Shown: piece after piece, positions 51,070 through 56,823 of the stretch
How the letters are laid out: each line of letters opens with the position of its first letter
Numbering within the stretch: the first letter of the stretch is position 1
Source: Oppiella nova
Taxonomy: Eukaryota > Arthropoda > Arachnida > Sarcoptiformes > Oppiidae
Assembly (NCBI GenBank): GCA_905397405.1
Contig: CAJPVJ010000036.1
Span: 1 to 56,823 of the forward strand
Length of the DNA stretch: 56,823 nt
Direction of reading: 5' to 3'
Program-made: the position numbers and the translations under genes
The notes under the pieces: model-generated
Databases searched by the model: none
Seen by the model: the letters and a program-made list of their open reading frames with translations, nothing else
What the model was told of the DNA's origin: nothing

Positions 51070-51210
51070 TTTTATACTAACCTATTGTTTGAACATAAAA
51101 TTCTATAAATAATTATTGCACAGCGCAAAGCGCTTTGCTGAGATACAGCGTTAAAAAACGCAACATTGATAGGTCTTTATGTAGCCTAAGCATTTTTAAA
51201 GTTTCACTGT

Positions 51211-51256
51211 TGTATAAGGCTAAGTTTTCTCTCAGCGGAAAACTTAGCCTTATACA
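51211..51256. repeat. 19-bp perfect inverted repeat (long hairpin), possible terminator of the PfpI gene
   Basis: TGTATAAGGCTAAGTTTTC (51211-51229) is repeated in exact inverse complement at 51238-51256, with an 8-nt loop. It lies 10 bp after the PfpI-family stop codon. The stem is long for a terminator and lacks a clean U-tract, so it may be an mRNA-stabilising hairpin or a dispersed repeat. Confidence 0.7.
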
Positions 51257-51266
51257 GTTTTAAATT

Positions 51267-51845
51267 TTATAAAGTAATCGTTGCACCAAGCGCTTTAACA
51301 AATTGGGCTAACCAAGCAGGATGTGCTGGCCATGCTGGCGCTGTTACCAGGTGTCCATCTGTGACTGCTTCAGTGACTGCAATATCTGCATATTGCCCGC
51401 CTGCAAGTTTAACTTCTGCGGCACATGCAGGATAAGCGGAACATAAGCGTCCTTTTAATACATCGGCTGCGGCAAGCAGTTGCGCACCATGGCAAACAGC
51501 GGCAATTGGTTTTTTAATCGCATCAAACTCGCGAACAATTTCGATTACTCGATCATTCATACGTAAATATTCAGGTGCACGACCACCCGGAATCACTAAT
51601 CCAACGTAGTTTTCGCTGTTGACTTGGTTAAAGTCATAGTTAATTGCAAAGTTGTGACCACGCTTTTCGCTATAGGTTTGCTCACCTTCAAAATCATGAA
51701 TCGCTGTTGCTATTGTATCGCCAGTTTTTTTATCAGGGCAAACTGCATGAACGCTATAGCCCAATCCAGTGAGGAACTGAAAAGGAACCATGGTTTCATA
51801 ATCTTCAACATAATCACCCACTAACATTAAAATTTGTTTAGACAT
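51267..51845 (-). CDS. DJ-1/PfpI-family protein
   Basis: A 192-residue protein of the DJ-1/PfpI superfamily. It begins [21 protein letters not shown], where the conserved Glu lies in the YVEDYE region. The nucleophilic Cys is in [10 protein letters not shown] (about residue 119, 'nucleophile elbow' xCHG), and [16 protein letters not shown] precedes it. Members act as glyoxalases, deglycase-like stress proteins or peptidases. It stands alone with no coupled neighbour. The exact reaction cannot be assigned. Confidence 0.9.
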   Translation of the reverse strand: MSKQILMLVGDYVEDYETMVPFQFLTGLGYSVHAVCPDKKTGDTIATAIHDFEGEQTYSEKRGHNFAINYDFNQVNSENYVGLVIPGGRAPEYLRMNDRVIEIVREFDAIKKPIAAVCHGAQLLAAADVLKGRLCSAYPACAAEVKLAGGQYADIAVTEAVTDGHLVTAPAWPAHPAWLAQFVKALGATITL

Positions 51846-51994
51846 TTTTACACCTTTTGTTCAAATTTTATGATTTATTTCATGTAAAATAACATGCTCT
51901 AGTTGCAGTTTTAAGTTGAATTTATACGGCTTTAGTCTTAATTTAACAGACCTAACTGTAATAAAAATTGTATTCAGTGATGAATGAGAAAAAT

Positions 51995-52468
51995 ATGAAA
52001 AAGTATCTATTGGGTTTAGTGATTGCGGCGGCTGCCATGAGTAGCCATGCTGCGGTAGAAGAAACAGTGTATAGAGGAATGGGCGAGGCATCTGCACAGT
52101 TTCCAAGCTTTAAAAAGATGCAAAAGCATGGGCTAATCAATAAAAAACCGGATATTTCAAGAAATGACTATAATGATGTATATAAATTAAAAAAACCGCT
52201 TCAATTTATGGGGCAAACGGTTGCACTGCTATCAGACGAATATATGACACAGTATGCTGGATGTTGTGTCAGTGAGGGTTGGGGAGCTGTTTTAGCTAAA
52301 AAGAGTGATATGAAACTCTTGACTCAATTTGCCAAAACCAACCAGTGTTCATTAAGCAAAGTAGAATCAGATACCAGTAATTATTATGGTTTTAAACTGA
52401 AAGCATTACCAACAGCAGAATATTATGAGCTTTCTTGTCGTGAACGTGATTTAGAAAACCCGCAGTAA
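51995..52468 (+). CDS. Secreted hypothetical protein
   Basis: A 157-residue protein with signal peptide MKKYLLGLVIAAAAMSSHA (cleavage after residue 19), so exported by Sec. The mature part is about 138 residues with Cys residues (AGCCVSEGWG, NQCSLSK, LSCRERD) that could form disulfides. No family recognised. ATG 51995 is chosen because the signal peptide then begins normally and GAGAA precedes it; the frame extends upstream to TTG 51968. It is followed by a hairpin and the convergent CHR genes. Confidence 0.75.
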   Translation: MKKYLLGLVIAAAAMSSHAAVEETVYRGMGEASAQFPSFKKMQKHGLINKKPDISRNDYNDVYKLKKPLQFMGQTVALLSDEYMTQYAGCCVSEGWGAVLAKKSDMKLLTQFAKTNQCSLSKVESDTSNYYGFKLKALPTAEYYELSCRERDLENPQ

Positions 52469-52527
52469 AATAGATAAATTAAGCTATATAGAGCAGTCGC
52501 GATTTAAATCTCAGATTACATTATAAG

Positions 52528-52570
52528 TTCCCCCTCTTTGCTTTGTGTGATACACGGCATAGAGGGGGGA
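52528..52570. terminator. GC-rich hairpin between convergent genes
   Basis: TCCCCCTCT (52529-52537) pairs with AGAGGGGGG (52561-52569) with one wobble pair; the loop contains a further small stem (GTGT/ACAC). It is the only strong structure in the 157-bp gap. Confidence 0.6.
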
Positions 52571-52625
52571 GATGTCTTGACTGAATTTTTATGAATGAAC
52601 CTGCGTAGGTGGTCTTGATCAATAT

Positions 52626-53144
52626 CTACAGAATTAAAGCACCTGTACCAGCACCAATCACCATTAACCAAACTGGGTGAACATTCTTAAACAGACTTAG
52701 ACAAATGGTGATGGCGACGATTGCGATCAGTAAAATATTTTGAGCAGAGGCTTGGGCAATAATCCAAGCACTGACTAAAACCAAGCCGACTGTAATAGGT
52801 TTTAACGCCTTTTCAAATTTCGCCCGAAGCGGATGACTTTTAAAATTATTCCAAAATTTAAGTGCATAAATGGTGATGATTGAAGATGGACCAAACTTTG
52901 CAAAAGACGTCACGATCAATCCCATAGGCCCTGCGACATGCCATCCCACCAAGGGAACAATCATCATGTTTGGACCTGGTGCAGCTTGTGCCATTGCAAA
53001 CATAGAGCTGAATTGCTCAGCAGTCATCCATTGGTGAATCACAACCACCTGATGTTGCATTTCAGGTAAGATGGCATTCCCGCCACCAAAGGCCAATAAA
53101 GACAGTTGAGTAAACACTAAAGTCAGTGCGATGAGAACATACAT
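52626..53144 (-). CDS. CHR (chromate transporter family) half-protein, second subunit
   Basis: A 172-residue membrane protein of the CHR superfamily, whose full-length members are about 400 residues with two homologous halves. LLAFGGGNAILPEMQHQVV (about residues 16-34) and AQAAPGPNMMIVPLVGW (about 53-69) are the half-domain signatures. It begins 6 bp after the partner half, so the two short proteins likely form one heteromeric transporter. The family includes chromate efflux proteins driven by the proton gradient; chromate as substrate is not shown by sequence. Confidence 0.88.
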   Translation of the reverse strand: MYVLIALTLVFTQLSLLAFGGGNAILPEMQHQVVVIHQWMTAEQFSSMFAMAQAAPGPNMMIVPLVGWHVAGPMGLIVTSFAKFGPSSIITIYALKFWNNFKSHPLRAKFEKALKPITVGLVLVSAWIIAQASAQNILLIAIVAITICLSLFKNVHPVWLMVIGAGTGALIL

Positions 53145-53150
53145 CTTATT

Positions 53151-53732
53151 TTACTCCTGAGTCACTTTAGTTTGATTAAATGCTAAAACTGCCATATTCA
53201 CGGTGACTAAAATCAACAGCGTCAGTGCCAAGGGCAATTTAATCAACAGCATAAAAATAATGGTCAAGATAATGGTGAAATAGGTGAGCTTACTTTTCAT
53301 GATTGGTTTTAACATCTTAAAACCTGTAGCAAACAGTAGACCCGCAGCAGCGGCAGCTAAACCTTGAATCATGTGCTGCACCATTGGGATATCTTGAAAA
53401 CTGCTGTATAACTGGTACAACGAGATAACAATAATGGTCGGGGCCAGCATAAGACCAAATACCGCACTAATCGCACCTTTTACACCAGCAAAGTCATAAC
53501 CAATTGCCACTGCCATATTTACAATATTTCCACCGGGTAAGATTTGGCAGACACCCAACAAGTCGGTAAATTTTTCAGATGTTAACCATTTCTGATCTTC
53601 TACAATTAAACGATGTGCTAGAGGGAGTACCCCACCAAATCCCATGAGGCCAAGTTTCATAAAGCCTAAAAATAATGCTTTGCAATTGGGTGTGGTCATG
53701 GATTGTTCCATTGGGATTGCTTCAGTATTCAT
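53151..53732 (-). CDS. CHR (chromate transporter family) half-protein, first subunit
   Basis: A 193-residue CHR half: FMKLGLMGFGGVLPLAHRLIVEDQKWL (about residues 24-50) and GVCQILPGGNIVNMAVAIGYDFAG (about 60-83), with the family's PGP-like turn written PGG. Several hydrophobic helices follow. ATGs at 53732, 53711 and 53699 are possible starts. It pairs with the downstream half and is divergent from a LysR regulator that probably controls it. Confidence 0.87.
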   Translation of the reverse strand: MNTEAIPMEQSMTTPNCKALFLGFMKLGLMGFGGVLPLAHRLIVEDQKWLTSEKFTDLLGVCQILPGGNIVNMAVAIGYDFAGVKGAISAVFGLMLAPTIIVISLYQLYSSFQDIPMVQHMIQGLAAAAAGLLFATGFKMLKPIMKSKLTYFTIILTIIFMLLIKLPLALTLLILVTVNMAVLAFNQTKVTQE

Positions 53733-53824
53733 TTAGACCTCTTCAATTTGCTGTGATGTACTTGGCTTGAATATGATTATCTGCTTGTTGAGTTATAAAG
53801 AAAAATGCTATTTTTGCTGTTATT

Positions 53825-53841
53825 CATACCTAAAAAGTATG
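53825..53841. promoter_or_regulatory. LysR-type binding dyad
   Basis: CATAC-N7-GTATG fits the T-N11-A rule for LysR boxes and lies between the divergent CHR operon and the lysR-type gene. Confidence 0.6.
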
Positions 53842-53896
53842 CTTTAAACATGAATTAGCACGATAAAAATGAAAAGATCGATATTGAGGCGAAAAG

Positions 53897-54781
53897 ATGA
53901 TTGATATTCATAAGCTTAATGCGTTTGTGGCTGTGGTTGAGGAAAGTAATATTTCTCGAGCAGCGGTACGTCTGAATATGCAGCAACCGCCTTTAACACG
54001 GATTATCAAAAACTTAGAAGATGAATTAGACACAGATTTATTGAAGCGTTTACCGCGTGGCGTAGAAGCAACTGAAGCGGGTAAGGCCTTATACCAAGAG
54101 GCACTTACCATACTTGCGCATGCACAGGCTATTCCCAAACGCGTGCAAAATATTTCTAAAGGTTTGGAAGGGCAAATCAATATTGGTTTTACCAACTCAG
54201 TCGGTTTACATTCCTTTTTGCCTGCTTTACTGCGTAATTTTCGTGAAGTATTTTCAGCGGTATCTATTCATTTGGAAGAAGATGGCAGTAGCTCATTGAT
54301 TGATTCGATTATCAATGAAAAGAATGACATCGTTTTTTTGCGTAAGCCTGCGCCGATTGGTTTGGGACTCACCAGTTTGCACGTACTTGATGAGCCTTTA
54401 ATTGTGGCATTGCCCAATAACCATCCCTTAACCGAACATCCTGATGCCATCCAATTACTTGATTTAGAGCCTTATGATTTTGTACTGTATCGCCGTTTAG
54501 CAGGACAAGACTTGTTTGATAATATTTTGGCTAGCTGTTATCAGGCTGGATTTAGTCCAAAGATTGTTCAAGAAGCCCCACGTTTAACGTCGAGTTTAAA
54601 TTTGATTGCAGCAGGGATTGGTTTGTCGATTGTTCCAGAGGCCATTCGAGATTTTTGGAACAAGCAAATTATTTACAAAGCGCTTAAAGCGGATACGCCG
54701 TGTATTGCACCAATTTATGCAGTCTATAAGCAGGATGCAGAAAATATCCGTTTAAAACATATTTTAAATTTGCTCGTTTAA
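53897..54781 (+). CDS. LysR-family transcriptional regulator
   Basis: A 294-residue LysR-type regulator. The helix-turn-helix is residues about 16-40 (SNISRAAVRLNMQQPPLTRIIKNLE region), followed by RLPRGVEATEAG. A two-lobed effector domain follows, with GQINIGFTNSVGLHSFLPALLR (about 92-113) and LIAAGIGLSIVPEA (about 235-248). It resembles regulators of the BenM/CatM-like group by its QQPPLTR recognition helix. The divergent CHR pair and the dyad at 53825 make that operon its likely target. Its inducer is unknown. Confidence 0.93.
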   Translation: MIDIHKLNAFVAVVEESNISRAAVRLNMQQPPLTRIIKNLEDELDTDLLKRLPRGVEATEAGKALYQEALTILAHAQAIPKRVQNISKGLEGQINIGFTNSVGLHSFLPALLRNFREVFSAVSIHLEEDGSSSLIDSIINEKNDIVFLRKPAPIGLGLTSLHVLDEPLIVALPNNHPLTEHPDAIQLLDLEPYDFVLYRRLAGQDLFDNILASCYQAGFSPKIVQEAPRLTSSLNLIAAGIGLSIVPEAIRDFWNKQIIYKALKADTPCIAPIYAVYKQDAENIRLKHILNLLV

Positions 54782-54992
54782 TTTATAGGTTGACTTGCTA
54801 AAGCTCCAACTAAATAAGTGGATTTATATATTTTGAATGTTTGAGCTGTTTTGGAATAATTTATGCTTTGAAACTCTATCTTTAAAACAAAATCAGTGAA
54901 TCATTGCATTTTTGCTACACATAAAGCCTGAGCTTAAGATTACTATTATTGTTTTAAAATCAAACCTTAGAAATAGAATTGAGGATATCGCT

Positions 54993-56823
54993 TTGAAACT
55001 TGGATTTGTAAAAAGTGTTTTAGCATCTGCAATCATGTTGTCATCTGCACCAGTATGGGCTGAAACAACAGGGCAAATCACTCAAACCACTTCAGCTATT
55101 GTGAAAGATCAAAAAAAATCGGGGATTGATCATCAATATTTTGATCAAAATGTAAAAGGAAATGATGATTTTTATCAACATGTAAATGGAGGATGGTTGA
55201 AAAATACCGAAATTCCTGCAGATAAATCACGTTGGGGAACTTTTGATATTTTGCATGAAGAATCATTAAAACAATTGCATGATATTGTCGATGAGCTTTC
55301 AAAACAGCAATTGGTGGAAGGAAGTTCAGAGCAAAAAGTGGCAAGTCTATATGCCAATTTTATGGATGAAAAAAGTATTGAAGCATTGGGTATTCAGCCG
55401 ATTCAAGCGGAAATTACCAATGTTGATGCATTGAAAAGCAAAAAAGATATTGCGCAATTGGCCGCACATTTTTCACGTATTGGTGTAACCAGCCCTTTTG
55501 ATGTGGGTATTGACCAAGACATGAAAAACTCAACTGAAATGGTGGCAATGCTTGGGCAAAGTGGTTTAGGGTTACCTGATCGTGATTATTATTTAAAAAA
55601 TGATGCCAAATTTAAGAAAATCCGTTCGCAATATCTAAAGTATATTGAAAAAACTTTAACCCTAGCTGGAGACAAGCAAGCCGCCCAGCATGCGCAAGGG
55701 ATTTTAAAATTAGAAACGCAAATCGCCAAGATACAATGGAGTAATGTTCAAAACCGTGATGTAACAAAACTCTATAATATTTATAAAACGCAAGACTTAG
55801 CTAAACTTAGTCCAAAAATTGATTGGCAAACTTATCTAGAAAAACAAGAGTTGTCCGATAAGATTAAAACCATACAAGTCATTCAACCAAGTTACTTCAA
55901 AGGGTTAAGCCCAATTGTTGACAATACCTCACTAGAGGTTTGGAAAGCTTATTTTAAATTTCATTTAGTTAGTGATTTTTCATCATTGCTTAGTCAAGCT
56001 TTCGTAGACAATAGCTTTGATTTTTATAGCAAACAGCTCAGAGAAATTAAGGAGCAGAAACCACGTTGGAAGCGTGGTGTGCAATTGGTTGAGGGAACTT
56101 TAGGTGAAAGTTTGGGCCAAATTTATGTGAAAAAGTATTTTTCTGCTGAGAAAAAACAACGCATGGAAGTCTTGGTGCAAAACTTAATGAAAGCTTATTC
56201 TCAAAGCATAGACAAACTGGATTGGATGAGCCCAACCACGAAAGTTCAGGCGCAGAAAAAGTTAGCAAGTTTTGCGGTGAAAATTGGCTATCCAAACAAA
56301 TGGCGTGATTATTCAGCTTTAGAAATCAAAAATAATGACTTGATTGGTAATGTGATCCGTTCACGTGAATTTGAACATCAATATGCCTTGAATAAATTGG
56401 GCAAGCCTGTTGATCGTGATGAATGGGGCATGACACCGCAAACCATCAATGCGTATTACAATGCTTCATTAAATGAAATTGTCTTTCCAGCAGCAATTTT
56501 ACAACCTCCATTCTTTGATATGGATGCCGATGATGCGGTGAACTATGGTGCGATTGGTGCAATTATCGGACATGAGATCAGTCATGGCTTTGATGACCAA
56601 GGCAGTCAGTTTGATGAATTGGGCAATATGAAAAATTGGTGGACGGCAGAAGACCATCGAAAATTTAAAGAAAAAACCAATACATTGGTTGCTCAATATA
56701 ACGCTTATGAGCCAATCAAAGGTTATCATGTCAATGGTGAGTTAACTTTAGGTGAAAATATTGCTGATAATTCTGGATTGGCAATTGCTTATAAAGCTTA
56801 TCAACTGTCTTTAAATGGCAAGG
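54993..56823 (+). CDS. M13-family zinc metallopeptidase (neprilysin/PepO-like), 3' end outside window
   Basis: The reading frame starts at TTG 54993 after GAGG and runs off the right edge (610 codons seen, no stop). The signal peptide is LKLGFVKSVLASAIM...VWA (about residues 1-28). The N-terminal M13 domain starts DDFYQHVNGGWL (about 60-71). The zinc site HExxH is in AIIGHEISHGFDDQG (about 525-540), with the third ligand in ELTLGENIAD (about 583-592). A full enzyme is about 680 residues, so some 70-80 are missing. It should be a periplasmic or secreted peptidase cutting short peptides. Confidence 0.93.
   Translation, partial: MKLGFVKSVLASAIMLSSAPVWAETTGQITQTTSAIVKDQKKSGIDHQYFDQNVKGNDDFYQHVNGGWLKNTEIPADKSRWGTFDILHEESLKQLHDIVDELSKQQLVEGSSEQKVASLYANFMDEKSIEALGIQPIQAEITNVDALKSKKDIAQLAAHFSRIGVTSPFDVGIDQDMKNSTEMVAMLGQSGLGLPDRDYYLKNDAKFKKIRSQYLKYIEKTLTLAGDKQAAQHAQGILKLETQIAKIQWSNVQNRDVTKLYNIYKTQDLAKLSPKIDWQTYLEKQELSDKIKTIQVIQPSYFKGLSPIVDNTSLEVWKAYFKFHLVSDFSSLLSQAFVDNSFDFYSKQLREIKEQKPRWKRGVQLVEGTLGESLGQIYVKKYFSAEKKQRMEVLVQNLMKAYSQSIDKLDWMSPTTKVQAQKKLASFAVKIGYPNKWRDYSALEIKNNDLIGNVIRSREFEHQYALNKLGKPVDRDEWGMTPQTINAYYNASLNEIVFPAAILQPPFFDMDADDAVNYGAIGAIIGHEISHGFDDQGSQFDELGNMKNWWTAEDHRKFKEKTNTLVAQYNAYEPIKGYHVNGELTLGENIADNSGLAIAYKAYQLSLNGK

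Noticed and set aside
50846-51112. 88-residue plus-strand frame opposite the small hypothetical gene
   Set aside because: It lies antisense to a more protein-like frame, has no ribosome-binding site and an irregular composition.
55096-55357. Minus-strand frames within the M13 peptidase
   Set aside because: They are shadows of a clear plus-strand coding region whose own frame runs off the window edge.
1-56823. Mobile elements, phage genes, toxin-antitoxin or defence systems
   Set aside because: No transposase, integrase, terminal repeats, tRNA attachment site, CRISPR repeats or defence-type domains could be recognised.

Overview
The window looks like chromosomal DNA of an Acinetobacter species (Moraxellaceae). 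It is AT-rich, and it carries an Acinetobacter-type zinc-limitation locus: a ZrlA-like M15 lipoprotein diverging from folE2 over a perfect Zur-type palindrome, with a ZigA-like COG0523 GTPase nearby. I see no rRNA, tRNA, CRISPR array, insertion sequence or phage gene.

Positions 1 to about 39400 form an organosulfur-scavenging super-locus. It holds four SsuD-type (luciferase-like, LLM) flavin monooxygenases, two DszB-type sulfinate desulfinase homologues, one DszC/SfnB-type flavin monooxygenase and a class II aldolase-like protein. Transport is covered by a complete oligopeptide-type ABC importer plus an orphan second binding protein, an SsuABC-like importer with two permeases, four TonB-dependent receptors (one cut by the window edge), a tonB-exbB-exbD set and a heterodimeric ABC exporter. 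A secreted lipase-like hydrolase, a tatABC operon and one receiver-less sigma54 activator of the SfnR type complete the set.

Reading the intergenic DNA, I find a sigma54 -24/-12 promoter (TGGCAY-N5-TNGCW type, GG and GC correctly spaced) in front of eleven transcription units: +578, -11641, +11844, +15668, -20775, -27172, +27381, +28723, -32727, +32925 and +35800. Upstream of most lies a dyad, TGTTG-N6-CAACA. It is perfect at 478, 11726, 27293 and 35690 and degenerate at 20872, 28644, 32804 and perhaps 15600. The simplest reading is that the activator at 21058-22128 binds this dyad and switches on the whole locus as one sulfur-starvation regulon. The first operon (637-10351) has homologues of all three steps of the 4S (Dsz) desulfurisation logic: a DszC-like oxygenase, an LLM C-S-cleaving oxygenase and a DszB-like desulfinase, beside a dedicated importer.

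Positions 39650-42780 hold a small MerR-type regulon: an alpha/beta hydrolase of the non-haem chloroperoxidase type, an Old Yellow Enzyme-type oxidoreductase and a MerR regulator. All have 19-bp-spacer promoters over a TTAAAGTTAACTTTAA-like operator. Positions 42985-48245 are the zinc-sparing locus (dihydroorotase paralogue, gamma carbonic anhydrase, FolE2, ZrlA, ZigA). Positions 48343-50637 hold a Fur-box siderophore-type receptor. The remainder has a small hypothetical ORF, a PfpI/DJ-1 protein, a secreted hypothetical protein, a split CHR (chromate transporter family) pair with a divergent LysR regulator, and an M13 metallopeptidase that runs off the right edge.
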